Positions 7,866-15,697 of a DNA stretch of 64,000 nucleotides are shown piece by piece. The notes below the pieces were generated by a model. It saw only the letters and a list, made by a program, of their open reading frames with translations, was not told where the DNA came from and made no database searches. The position numbers and the translations under genes were made by a program. The DNA lies in contig NZ_BONW01000037.1 of assembly GCF_016862915.1 (NCBI RefSeq), forward strand, positions 36,667-100,666. Reading direction: 5' to 3'. This stretch comes from Plantactinospora endophytica. Its GTDB lineage: Bacteria; Actinomycetota; Actinomycetes; Mycobacteriales; Micromonosporaceae. Positions within the stretch are counted from its first letter, which is position 1. Every line of letters begins with the position of its first letter.

Positions 7866-9383
7866 TCAGCCCCGGCCGGGCAGACCCTGGGCGAGTCGGT
7901 GGTATGCCTGGTTCCAGCGCAGTCGGTCCCGGAAGTCGACGGTGGTGGTCCGCTCGTCGATCAGCACGAGTTCGGTGTGCAGCATGTCGGCGAAGTCACG
8001 CAGGGTCGCCGACCCTACCGCCTGGGTGAGCACAGTGTGGTGCGGCCCTCCGGCGGTGAGCCACGACTCGGCGGAGGTGCTCAGCGACGGCGCCGGCTTC
8101 CACACCGCGCGGGCCACCGGCAGCCTCGGCATCGGCTCGTCCGGCGGTACCACCTCGATCTCGTTGGCCACCAGCCGGAACCGGTCGCCGAGGTCGGCCA
8201 GGCCGATCACCACGGCCGGCCCGGAGGTGGCGTCGAAGACCAGCCGGACCGGATCCTCCCGGTCGCCGATGCCGAGCGGGTGGATCTCGCAGGACGGGCG
8301 CCCGCCCGCGATGCTCGGGCAGACCTCCAGCATGTGTGCACCGAGGATCTTCGGCTCGCCCGGCCCGAAGTGGTAGGTGTAGTCCTCCATGAACGAGGTG
8401 CCCCGGGGCAGCCCGGCGCCCATCGCCTTGACGGCGGCGAGCAGCGTCGACGTCTTCCAGTCCCCCTCGCCGCCGAAGCCGTAGCCGTCGGCCATCAGCC
8501 GCTGCACCGCCAGCCCGGGAAGCTGGCGCAGCCCGCCGAGATCCTGGAAGTTGGTGGTGAACGCCCCGAACCCGCCCTCGGTGAGGAACTGTCGCAGGCC
8601 GGCCTCGATCCGGGCCGCGTACCGCAGCGAGTCGTGCCGGTCGCCGTCCTTGCCGAGTTCCGGCGCGAGCCGGTACGTGTCGGCGTACTCGCCGACCAGG
8701 CGGTCGATCTCCTGGTCGGCGACCCGGTCCACCACCTCGACCAGGTCGTTGACCCCGTAGGTGTTCACCGATACGCCGAACCGCAGCTCCGCCTCGACCT
8801 TGTCGCCCTCGGTGACGGCGACGTCGCGCATGTTGTCGCCGAACCGGGCCAGCCGGAGGGTGCGCAGGTGCGCGTACCCGAGCGCGGCGCGGGCCCACTC
8901 GTCGATCCGGGCCACCACGGTCGGGTCGGAGGCGTGTCCGGCGACGGTCTTGCGGGCCAGCCCGAGCCGGGTCTGGATGAAGCCGAACTCCCGGTCGCCG
9001 TGCGCGGCCTGGTTGAGGTTCATGAAGTCCATGTCGATGGACTCCCAGGGCAGCGCCTCGTTGAGCTGGGTGTGCAGGTGCAGCAGTGGCTTGCGCAGCG
9101 CGTCCAGGCCACTGATCCACATCTTGGCCGGCGAGAAGGTGTGCATCCAGGCGATCACACCGAGGCAGCCGGGGTCGGCGTTCGCCTCCAGCAGGATCGC
9201 CCGGATCGCCGACGCCTCGGTGAGTACGGGCTTCCAGACGATGTCCGCGACGATCTGACCGGAGTCGGTGAGGGTACGCAGGATCTGCTGCGACTGGGAG
9301 GCGACCTGGTCGAGGGTCTCCGGACCGTACAGGTGCTGGCTGCCGGTGAGGAACCAGATCTGCGGATGCGTGGCCGGCGGCAT
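7866..9383 (-). CDS. araA: L-arabinose isomerase
   Basis: The 505-residue enzyme converts L-arabinose to L-ribulose in the cytoplasm using a divalent metal. It starts [20 protein letters not shown], the family N-terminus, at an ATG with an AGGAGAGG site. The metal/catalytic motifs are all present: [28 protein letters not shown] and GGPHHTV, corresponding to the two Glu and two His ligands known in the family. The length is normal. It heads an operon with a sugar importer, so uptake and the first catabolic step are made together; araB and araD are not in the window. A LacI-type operator lies 75 bases upstream. Confidence 0.95.
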   Translation of the reverse strand: MPPATHPQIWFLTGSQHLYGPETLDQVASQSQQILRTLTDSGQIVADIVWKPVLTEASAIRAILLEANADPGCLGVIAWMHTFSPAKMWISGLDALRKPLLHLHTQLNEALPWESIDMDFMNLNQAAHGDREFGFIQTRLGLARKTVAGHASDPTVVARIDEWARAALGYAHLRTLRLARFGDNMRDVAVTEGDKVEAELRFGVSVNTYGVNDLVEVVDRVADQEIDRLVGEYADTYRLAPELGKDGDRHDSLRYAARIEAGLRQFLTEGGFGAFTTNFQDLGGLRQLPGLAVQRLMADGYGFGGEGDWKTSTLLAAVKAMGAGLPRGTSFMEDYTYHFGPGEPKILGAHMLEVCPSIAGGRPSCEIHPLGIGDREDPVRLVFDATSGPAVVIGLADLGDRFRLVANEIEVVPPDEPMPRLPVARAVWKPAPSLSTSAESWLTAGGPHHTVLTQAVGSATLRDFADMLHTELVLIDERTTTVDFRDRLRWNQAYHRLAQGLPGRG

Positions 9384-9457
9384 GTCCACCTCTCCTACTG
9401 GGGGCATGGCTCCTGCCAGCCCCGAATGAGTGCGGTCGCGATCACGTCGCGAGCCGA

Positions 9458-9485
9458 GTGTTACCGCTAACATTGGAGCAGTCAA
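9458..9485 (-). promoter_or_regulatory. araA operon promoter with LacI-type operator
   Basis: On the minus strand, TTGACT (complement of 9480-9485) and TAACAC (complement of 9458-9463) are 16 bases apart, a plausible -35/-10 pair. The near-palindrome TGTTACCGCTAACA (9459-9472) covers the -10; its half sites TGTTAGC and TGTTACC differ at one base, the style of LacI-family operators. Repression by an unlinked LacI-type sugar sensor is the simplest reading. No such regulator gene is in the window. Confidence 0.6.
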
Positions 9486-9625
9486 ACCGTACACCGTAAC
9501 GCTTCAGTAACGGGAGAGGCAGGAATCCGCAGGTCCGCGCCGGGGCGTCGAGCGGTCGATCCAGAACGTCGAGCGGTCGCCCGGGCCGGTCGACGAGCCG
9601 GGCCGGTCGATCGGGCCGGTGTCGA

Positions 9626-10501
9626 CTACGCCAGGAAGTCCAGGAGTTGGCGGAGGGTCTCCTCGGGAGCCTCCTCGGCGATGAAGTGCCCCACCGGCAC
9701 CGGTTCACCCCGGACGTCGTGGCACCACTCCTGCCAGATGGCGAGCGGGTCGTCGTAGAGCGCGGCGACCGATCCGCGCAGGCTCCAGAGGACCAGGGTG
9801 GGACATTCGATCCGCCGGTTACCGCGATCCGCCTCGTCCCGCTCGTAGTCCAGCGTCGCCGCCGCCCGGTACTCCTCACAGATCGCGTGCACGGTGCCGG
9901 GGTCGCGGAACTTCCTGACGTACTCCGCGCGTACCTGGTCGGGGATGGCGTCCTTCACCTCCGGCCAGGTGTCGAGCATGAAGTCGACCAGGACCTCCGG
10001 TGCCGCGCCGACGAACCGTTCGGGCACCGGTTCCGGGGCGGCCAGGAAGGACCAGACCCAGTACGACAGGCTGAACTTCATCTCCGCCATCCGGTACGCG
10101 TCGCCGGTCGGCACCACGTCCAGCACCGCGAGCCGCTGCACCGCCTCCGGCGCGTCCAGCGCCAACCGGTACGCACACCGCGCGCCCCGGTCGTGCCCGA
10201 CCAGCCGGAACCGGTCGTACCCCAGGCTCCGCATCACCTCGACCTGGTCCCGGGCCGTGGCCCGCATGCTGTACGGCTCGTGGTCGGGTGTGCTGGGCGG
10301 CTTGCCGCTGTCGCCGTACCCGCGCAGGTCGGTGGCGACCACGGTGTAGTGCTCGGCGAGCCCGGGCGCCACCCGATGCCACATCAGGTGCGTCTCCGGG
10401 ATGCCGTGCAGAAGCAGCACCGGCGGCCCGCTGCCACCGCGAACCCCGTGGATCCGGGTACCGGACGTCGGGACGTCGAACTCCTCGAACCCGTCGAACA
10501 C
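9626..10501 (-). CDS. Alpha/beta hydrolase, haloacetate dehalogenase/epoxide hydrolase-like
   Basis: The 291-residue protein starts at GTG 10501, with GGAGG upstream. It shows the oxyanion motif HGIPETHLMWH, the RGYGDSGKP turn and the nucleophile elbow VGHDRGARC, where Asp is the nucleophile and the two Arg match the carboxylate-binding pair of fluoroacetate dehalogenases. The acid and base fit FVLW-type C-terminal strands and GHFIAEEAPEE. In the cap, YWVWSFLAAPEP aligns with the family's YHWFFLAQP, so the halide-contacting His appears to be Val. It may therefore hydrolyse epoxides or other small substrates rather than haloacetates. The family is certain; the substrate is not. Confidence 0.85.
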   Translation of the reverse strand: MFDGFEEFDVPTSGTRIHGVRGGSGPPVLLLHGIPETHLMWHRVAPGLAEHYTVVATDLRGYGDSGKPPSTPDHEPYSMRATARDQVEVMRSLGYDRFRLVGHDRGARCAYRLALDAPEAVQRLAVLDVVPTGDAYRMAEMKFSLSYWVWSFLAAPEPVPERFVGAAPEVLVDFMLDTWPEVKDAIPDQVRAEYVRKFRDPGTVHAICEEYRAAATLDYERDEADRGNRRIECPTLVLWSLRGSVAALYDDPLAIWQEWCHDVRGEPVPVGHFIAEEAPEETLRQLLDFLA

Positions 10502-10675
10502 GCCAGCACACCTCCGCAGGCCGCGCGGGGCCAGTGCAGCGACGGCCGCCCGCTGCGGTCGCCGACGACCACGGCCGGCATTCCCGCTGCGCCCCGGTTG
10601 GAACCCGAGCACTCTCCGAGGGGCGCCCGCGCTGCTGGCGCCCGACGCCTCGGGGTGGTCGGTCTGGACACGCCC

Positions 10676-10755
10676 GGGGTGGTCAGCCCGGGGGCACGCC
10701 CAGGGGTGGTCAGTCCGGGGGTGCCGGGGTGGTCAGTCCGGGGGTGCCGGGGTGG
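10676..10755. repeat. 23-bp tandem repeat crossing the DUF523 stop codon
   Basis: Two identical 23-bp units (10704-10726 and 10727-10749, beginning gggtggtcagtccggg) are flanked by a diverged copy on the left and a partial copy on the right. The leftward DUF523 frame ends inside a unit, so its last residues (TPAPPD) are repeat-encoded. Confidence 0.85.
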
Positions 10756-11275
10756 ACGGGAAGGGCGCCGAGGGGTCGTACTCGTGGTGGGCCACGACCT
10801 GGAAACCGTTGCGGAGCAGCAGCGCCGCCGTCACGCCCTGACCGCCGACCCGGTTGCGCCGGAACGTCCCGTCGCTGATCTGCCGGCAGCCGCAGGACGG
10901 GCTGTAGTCTTGGAGCACCGCTCCGGCCGCCCCGCTGTCGCGGGCGATCCGCAGGGTCCGCCGAGCACCGGCCAGGTACGCCTCGGTCACGTCCTCGCCC
11001 CGGTAGGTCAGCACCCGGGCACGGCCGTCCAGGACGTCGAAGCCGTCCCCACCGACGATCTCGGCGCGGTCGCGCGGCGTGCCGAGCCCACCCATCACCT
11101 CCGGACAGACCAGCCGGACCCGGGCGTCGGCGCCGGGCGCGACCTCCTCCTTCGCCGCGCCACCGTCGTACGCGCAGCGGGTGCCGGCGAGGCAGGCGCT
11201 CATCAGGAACAGTGGTGCGTCCCCCGGGCCGGAGGTGGCCAGGGTGTCTGCGTCGTCGCCCGTTCCGGTGTCCAT
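10733..11275 (-). CDS. DUF523 family protein
   Basis: The 180-residue protein matches DUF523 across its length: FLMSACLAGTRCAYDGG near the N-terminus, then VCPEVMGGLGTPRDRAEIVGG, EDVTEAYLAGA, LQDYSPSCGC and ISDGTFRRN.. with GQGVTAALLLRNGF. The conserved Cys residues (SACLAG, CPEV, SPSCG) could bind a metal or act as redox residues; the family has no firm biochemical role. The ATG at 11275 is chosen because GGAGG precedes it. The extreme C-terminus is encoded by the tandem repeat at 10676-10755. It is divergent from the Cys-rich gene at 11678. Confidence 0.88.
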   Translation of the reverse strand: MDTGTGDDADTLATSGPGDAPLFLMSACLAGTRCAYDGGAAKEEVAPGADARVRLVCPEVMGGLGTPRDRAEIVGGDGFDVLDGRARVLTYRGEDVTEAYLAGARRTLRIARDSGAAGAVLQDYSPSCGCRQISDGTFRRNRVGGQGVTAALLLRNGFQVVAHHEYDPSAPFPSTPAPPD

Positions 11276-11677
11276 ATCCGATCCTCCGTGGTCGGCTCGA
11301 CCAGCGCTGTACGGACATCGCGATCCCCGAGCCAGTGTAGGCGCCGAACCGTGTCCAACCGCCCACCTCGGTCGGACACCGACCCGGAGTGGACAGCGGG
11401 TCGACGGGCGCACAAACGGGGCGGCTCGAACTCCAGGGTGCCGCCGTCCGCGTGTACTCCCGGGGGCGGTTGCGTCGAGCGGTCGGTCGGTCCACGGGCG
11501 GAGCGGCGGGCAGCCGCGTCAACAGGTACGGCCGGGAGAGTCCGGCCGGACGCCGCGAGCCCGATTGACCGGGGCGGCGCCGGGTATCGCGAGATGGAGA
11601 GCCGCCAGGCAGCACGACCGCCCGGCGCGACGAACCGCCGTACGCGCAGCCGACAACCGACGCGAGGAGACGCGGAG
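11276..11677. other. 402-bp divergent intergenic region
   Basis: This lies between the leftward DUF523 gene and the rightward Cys-rich gene, so it should hold two promoters. A GTGTCC/GGACAC inverted repeat (11351-11356 and 11374-11379, 17-base spacer) is the only symmetric element noticed. No copper-sensor (CsoR-like) box and no supportable gene were seen. Confidence 0.4.
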
Positions 11678-12088
11678 ATGACCGCCGCCACCCGGCCCAT
11701 GCTGGCCACGTACCCCGGAGAAATCAACATCGACCGGGACCTGCTGGCCAGATCGATCGACGCGCTGCTCGCCTGCGCCCAGGCCTGCACCTCCTGCGCG
11801 GACGCCTGCCTGAGCGAGGCGGACGTCGCCCAACTCGTCAAGTGCATCCGGACCGACCTGGACTGCGCCGACGTCTGCTCCACCACCGCCCGGGTGCTCT
11901 CCCGGCACACCGGGTACGACGCCAATCTCACCCGCAGCCTGCTGGAGGCGTGCGCCACCGCCTGCCGCTCCTGCGCCGACGAGTGCGAGCGGCACGCCCG
12001 GATGCACGAGCACTGCCGGATCTGCGCGGAGGCGTGTCGGGTCGCCGAACGGGCGTCCCGGGAACTGCTGTCGGCGATCGGCCGCTGA
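11678..12088 (+). CDS. Cys-rich four-helix bundle copper-binding protein (DUF326/Csp-like)
   Basis: This 136-residue protein has 14 Cys, arranged in helical repeats such as CAQACTSCADAC, KC..DLDCADVC, EACATACRSCADEC and EHCRICAEAC, plus nearby His. This is the pattern of cytosolic copper-storage proteins, in which Cys line a four-helix bundle and hold Cu(I). The start ATG follows AGGAGA. No signal peptide is evident, so the protein should act in the cytoplasm. No copper exporter or regulator is adjacent. The family is clear; copper as the physiological ligand is inferred from family knowledge. Confidence 0.9.
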   Translation: MTAATRPMLATYPGEINIDRDLLARSIDALLACAQACTSCADACLSEADVAQLVKCIRTDLDCADVCSTTARVLSRHTGYDANLTRSLLEACATACRSCADECERHARMHEHCRICAEACRVAERASRELLSAIGR

Positions 12089-12156
12089 CCCCGCTCCCGC
12101 ACCGGCCCGACCGGTACCGCCCGACGCCCCGGCGCCCCGACATCGACGCGGCGGCC

Positions 12157-12162
12157 TAGTCT
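12157..12162 (+). promoter_or_regulatory. Candidate -10 (TAGTCT) for a leaderless mRNA
   Basis: TAGTCT lies exactly six bases before the GTG at 12169, and no Shine-Dalgarno sequence is visible. This spacing would place the transcription start at or next to the start codon, as is common in actinobacterial leaderless genes. No strong -35 was seen. Confidence 0.4.
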
Positions 12163-12168
12163 GGGGCG

Positions 12169-12750
12169 GTGACACGGATCCTGCTCGTACCGGGACGCGG
12201 TCAGCCGAAGCCGGAGCACTGGATGCGGCGCTGGGCCGACGCGCACCCCGAGTACCGGTGGGCGCCCTATCCGCCCGGTCCACCCTTCACGCTGCCCGAG
12301 CGGGTCGCCGCGCTGCACGAGGCCGTAACCGACGCGCCGGAACCAGCGGTACTCGTGGCGCACAGCGCCGGCTGCCTCACCGTCGCGGCCTGGGCGGCCC
12401 GGCACACCGGCCCGGTCCGGGCGGCCCTGCTCGTCACGCCGCCGTACCTGGACCCGAACCGGGCGCCCGACCCGGATCGTCCGCCGGACGACAACGTCTA
12501 CGGCCCGGTGCCGTCGGGCCGGCTACCGTTTCGGTCGATCATGGTGGCCAGCCGTACCGATCCTTACACGACGTTCGCACAGTTCGAGGGGTACGCCGAG
12601 GACTGGGGCGCGGAGCTGTTCGACGCGGGCGATGCCGGACACGTCGAGACCGCGAGCGGACACGGGCCGTGGCCAGCCGGGGAACGGCTGCTCAGCCGGC
12701 TGTTGGCGGAACCGGACCGGCCGACCGGCAGCCCGGACACTGTCCACTGA
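12169..12750 (+). CDS. RBBP9/YdeN-family serine hydrolase
   Basis: The 193-residue protein has a compact alpha/beta-hydrolase fold of the RBBP9/YdeN type. It begins MTRILLVPGRGQPKPEHWMR, has the nucleophile motif VAHSAGCLT (Ser near residue 67), the acid in VASRTDPYTTF and the base in DAGHVETASGHGPWP. These proteins hydrolyse small esters; natural substrates are mostly unknown. The GTG start is preferred because the family sequence begins there and a -10 element sits six bases upstream. It probably has its own promoter. Confidence 0.85.
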   Translation: MTRILLVPGRGQPKPEHWMRRWADAHPEYRWAPYPPGPPFTLPERVAALHEAVTDAPEPAVLVAHSAGCLTVAAWAARHTGPVRAALLVTPPYLDPNRAPDPDRPPDDNVYGPVPSGRLPFRSIMVASRTDPYTTFAQFEGYAEDWGAELFDAGDAGHVETASGHGPWPAGERLLSRLLAEPDRPTGSPDTVH

Positions 12751-12908
12751 GCCCACTTCGTCGTCCCGACACCCTGTGTCAGTACTCAGGTACTATCACC
12801 GGACGACTGCGGCGGGCACACCACGACCACCGGGCCTCTGGAGGGGCTTCGGGTGCATTGGTTTCGCCTCGCTAGGATCCGCACAGAGCGAAGCGGAAGT
12901 GGGTTGGG

Positions 12909-14468
12909 ATGCAGCCAGTGGGTCCGTACCAGTTCATCGAGGCGGTCAGCCTGTGCCAGGTCGGCAGTGTCTGGTCCGCCATCGACGGGCAGGGCAACTC
13001 GTACACGGTGGCCGTGCTCGACGCCGCCGTCGCGGGTGACCAGCGCTGGCGGGAGGCGTTCGTCGGCACCGCGCACGCGCTGGCCCAGCCCGGTGCGGCC
13101 GGCCCCCGGTACGTGCACGCCGAGTTCGCCGCCCCCGCTCCCTGGGTCGCCTACGCCGCCAGCGAGACCGACGGCGGCGAACGGCTCTTCACCGCGTTGG
13201 GTATGGAGTGCCGGCCCGCCCAGGAGCAGCTTGGTGACGACGACTCGCCGACCATGAAGACCACGGTCAGCGCGCCGACCACCGCTGCGGCGACGGCGAA
13301 CGGCTCTCCGGTGCCGGACGACGAGGAGCTGGCCAGTCCCACGACGCGACTGACTCCGAGCGTGCCGCCGCCCAACCCGTGGCAGGCCGGTCCCCCACAG
13401 TCGACACCACCGGTCATCCCCGGCCCGACCTCGGCGCCACCCCACCAGACCTCGGCGCCACCGCACCAAACGTCGGCGCCGCCGCACCAGACCTCGGCGC
13501 CGCCGCACCAGGTCTCGGTGCCGCCGCACCAGAGTTCCGGCCCGCCCTACCAGGTCTCCGTGCCGCCGGACCAGGGTTCGGCTCCGCCCTACCAGAACTC
13601 GGCTCCGCCGTACCAGATCTCCGGGCCGCCGGACTCGATCTCGGGGCCGCCGCAGCCACTGCCGGAGATGCCCCGGCCGTACTCGGCCGAGCCGTCGACG
13701 GAGAGCTCCTCGTACGACCCGCTCTACTCGCCGGTGCGGCACATCGTGCCCTCGGAACCGGAGCCACGGCGCAACTGGGTCTGGATCCTCGTCGCCGTGG
13801 TCGTCGTACTGGTCCTCGGCGGTGGCGGGACCGTGCTCGCCGTGAGCCTCTCCGGTGAAGGCGGCGGCGGAGAGGACCCGCCGGCCGAGACCAAGCCGAC
13901 CGCGAGCAGCCTGCCACCGCCGCCGCAGACCAACCCGCCGCTGCAACCGGGTCTGGAGCCGCCCACCCCGGGCGCCTGGCCGACCAAGTGGCCGACGTTC
14001 ACCGAGCGGGACAAGGTGCGTACCCTGCCGGGGCTGGAGGGGCTGACGTTCACCGTCAAGGTCCCGGCGAGCTGGCAGTGCGTACTCTCCGGCCGGGCGC
14101 AGGGCTTCACCAAGTACAACTGCGGTGTGCCGCCGGGCAGCGACAAGCCGGAGTTCGGCGGGGAGCTGGTCGTGCGGGACTGCGCGCAGCCCTGCGACGA
14201 GGCGCAGCAGGTCGCGATGCGGCAGGCCGAGGAGGCCTGGGGCAAGCGGTGGATCCGCAGTGGCCAGAACTCCGCGTTCCTGGAGACGAACACCCTCCAG
14301 GAGAACGGCGAGGCGCGGCACGGACTGGTCGTGGTCGCGTACTTCCAGAGCGGGACCGGCGAGGCCACCGTCGACCGCCAGTTGGTGCTCCGGATGACCG
14401 CCCCGGTCGACGGTGCACAGGAGCTGCGCCGGGTGGCGACCTACCTGCGCGAGACGCTGATCTTCTAG
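12909..14468 (+). CDS. Membrane protein: kinase-N-lobe-like domain, Pro-rich repeats, external domain
   Basis: The 519-residue protein has four parts. Residues 1-105 (PYQFIEAVSLCQVGSVWSAI, DGQGNSYTVAVLDAAVAGDQ...) resemble the N-lobe of an actinobacterial Ser/Thr kinase, but the Gly loop is degenerate and no catalytic loop follows. Residues 173-250 are about ten 7-residue repeats of the type TSAPPHQ. One transmembrane helix (ILVAVVVVLVLGGGGTVLAV) lies near 290-312. An external domain near 350-519 contains paired Cys (VVRDCAQPCDE). It resembles a signalling protein that has lost its kinase. The function is unknown. Its stop overlaps the convergent glycosyltransferase stop. Confidence 0.7.
   Translation: MQPVGPYQFIEAVSLCQVGSVWSAIDGQGNSYTVAVLDAAVAGDQRWREAFVGTAHALAQPGAAGPRYVHAEFAAPAPWVAYAASETDGGERLFTALGMECRPAQEQLGDDDSPTMKTTVSAPTTAAATANGSPVPDDEELASPTTRLTPSVPPPNPWQAGPPQSTPPVIPGPTSAPPHQTSAPPHQTSAPPHQTSAPPHQVSVPPHQSSGPPYQVSVPPDQGSAPPYQNSAPPYQISGPPDSISGPPQPLPEMPRPYSAEPSTESSSYDPLYSPVRHIVPSEPEPRRNWVWILVAVVVVLVLGGGGTVLAVSLSGEGGGGEDPPAETKPTASSLPPPPQTNPPLQPGLEPPTPGAWPTKWPTFTERDKVRTLPGLEGLTFTVKVPASWQCVLSGRAQGFTKYNCGVPPGSDKPEFGGELVVRDCAQPCDEAQQVAMRQAEEAWGKRWIRSGQNSAFLETNTLQENGEARHGLVVVAYFQSGTGEATVDRQLVLRMTAPVDGAQELRRVATYLRETLIF
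13428..13655. repeat. 21-bp in-frame minisatellite
   Basis: About ten tandem 21-bp units encode (T/V)S(A/V/G)PP(H/Y/D)Q heptads. The first four are nearly identical (acctcggcgccaccccac...), and later ones diverge at wobble and first positions, as expected of an expanding and drifting minisatellite. It lies in the cytoplasmic linker ahead of the membrane helix. Confidence 0.9.
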
Positions 14469-15697
14469 GCGGTCTGCTCGGCGATCCAGCGACGTACCCG
14501 GGTCGAGAACGCGTGGTGGGAGAAGCCGGCCGCGTGCGTCGGCAGCCGGCTCCGGTCCAGCTCGTCGAGGCGCCGGACCAGCGGCAGGTAGTCGGCGGCG
14601 GTCAGCGAGTCGACGAGCAGGCCGGTCTCGCCGTCCACGACGGTCTCCCGCAGCCCGCCCCGGCGCAGCCCCAGCACCGGCGTGCCGCAGGCCTGCGCCT
14701 CCACCGGGATGATGCCGAAGTCCTCGTGTACCGGGAAGAGCAGCGCCTTCGCCCCCCAGTAGAGCTGGCGCAGCCGCTCCCGGTCGGGCTGGATCTCGAA
14801 GCGTACCGATACTCCCGCCCGGGCGGCGGCGCGCCGGAGGTTCGCCTCCTCGGGCCCCGACCCGGCGACCACCAGCGGAAACCGGGCCGCCTCGGCGATC
14901 GCGATGATCAGGTCGAAGTTCTTGTACGGAATCCACCGCCCGACGCCGAGCAGGTAGTCCCGGGACTGCTGGCGCTCCGGCTCCGGCGCGGCGGAGAAGA
15001 AGTCGGTGTCCACGGGCGGGTTGACCACCACCGCGTCCCGCCGCCAGTACCGGCGGATCCGGTCCCGCACCTCCCGGGAGTTCGCCGCATAGCTGTGTAC
15101 GTGCCGACTCAGCCGCAGGTCGACGGCTTGCAGCAGCCGCCTCGGCGGTGCCAGCAAGGGGTTGGCGCCCCGGCCGTCGAAGGACGGGCTCCAGAGGTAC
15201 CGGGCCGGGGAGTGGACGTAGCTGAGATACCTGGTCCGGTCCGGCGCGCCCAGCCGTACGGTGTGTGCGAAGGCGTGGCTGGAGGAGACGACGACGTCGA
15301 ACCGCTGCCGGCTCAGCGTACGCCAGACCAGCGGCATCACCGGCAACGCCACCGCCTTGGTACGCCGCAGCGGCGTCCTGGCCAGCCACGACTCCCGAAG
15401 GTCCGGATCCGGGACCCCCGCGTCCTTCCACAGCACGAACCGTTCGGCGTGCGGCAGTTCCGCCGCGATCCGCCGGAACACGTTCTCCGACCCGCCGGTC
15501 GCGCCGAACCACTCGTGTACCACCGCCACCGACCGCTCGGCGAGATGGTCCAGCGAGGCTGGCCGATCGGCGGAACGGTCCAGCGACGCCGGCCGGTCGG
15601 CGGGATGGTCGAGCTGCGCCGGCCGGTCGACGGAGGCGAGGGAGGCGTCCGGCGGGACGGATCCCGACTCCTGGTTCCGAAGCTCTTCGGCTCTCAT
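14465..15697 (-). CDS. GT4-type glycosyltransferase (WbaZ-like)
   Basis: The 410-residue GT-B enzyme should act at the inner face of the membrane. The first 65 residues are a Ser/Asp/Arg-rich extension with a short internal repeat (DRPASLD). The catalytic part starts VAVVHEWFGATGGSENVFRR. The donor-site region reads GVGRWIPYKNFD, then VAGSGPEEANLRR, and the ExxE-like motif EDFGIIPVEAQACGTPVL with GGLRETVVDGETGLLV. The ATG overlaps the flippase stop by four bases (ATGA), so it is the last gene of the leftward polysaccharide operon. Its own stop overlaps that of the convergent gene at 12909. Mannose or a related GDP/UDP-sugar donor is likely for this class but unproven. Confidence 0.88.
   Translation of the reverse strand: MRAEELRNQESGSVPPDASLASVDRPAQLDHPADRPASLDRSADRPASLDHLAERSVAVVHEWFGATGGSENVFRRIAAELPHAERFVLWKDAGVPDPDLRESWLARTPLRRTKAVALPVMPLVWRTLSRQRFDVVVSSSHAFAHTVRLGAPDRTRYLSYVHSPARYLWSPSFDGRGANPLLAPPRRLLQAVDLRLSRHVHSYAANSREVRDRIRRYWRRDAVVVNPPVDTDFFSAAPEPERQQSRDYLLGVGRWIPYKNFDLIIAIAEAARFPLVVAGSGPEEANLRRAAARAGVSVRFEIQPDRERLRQLYWGAKALLFPVHEDFGIIPVEAQACGTPVLGLRRGGLRETVVDGETGLLVDSLTAADYLPLVRRLDELDRSRLPTHAAGFSHHAFSTRVRRWIAEQTA

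Noticed and set aside
13428..13655. Repeat array considered as CRISPR
   Set aside because: Units are contiguous without spacers, multiples of three and in frame within a gene; the same applies to the other tandem arrays.
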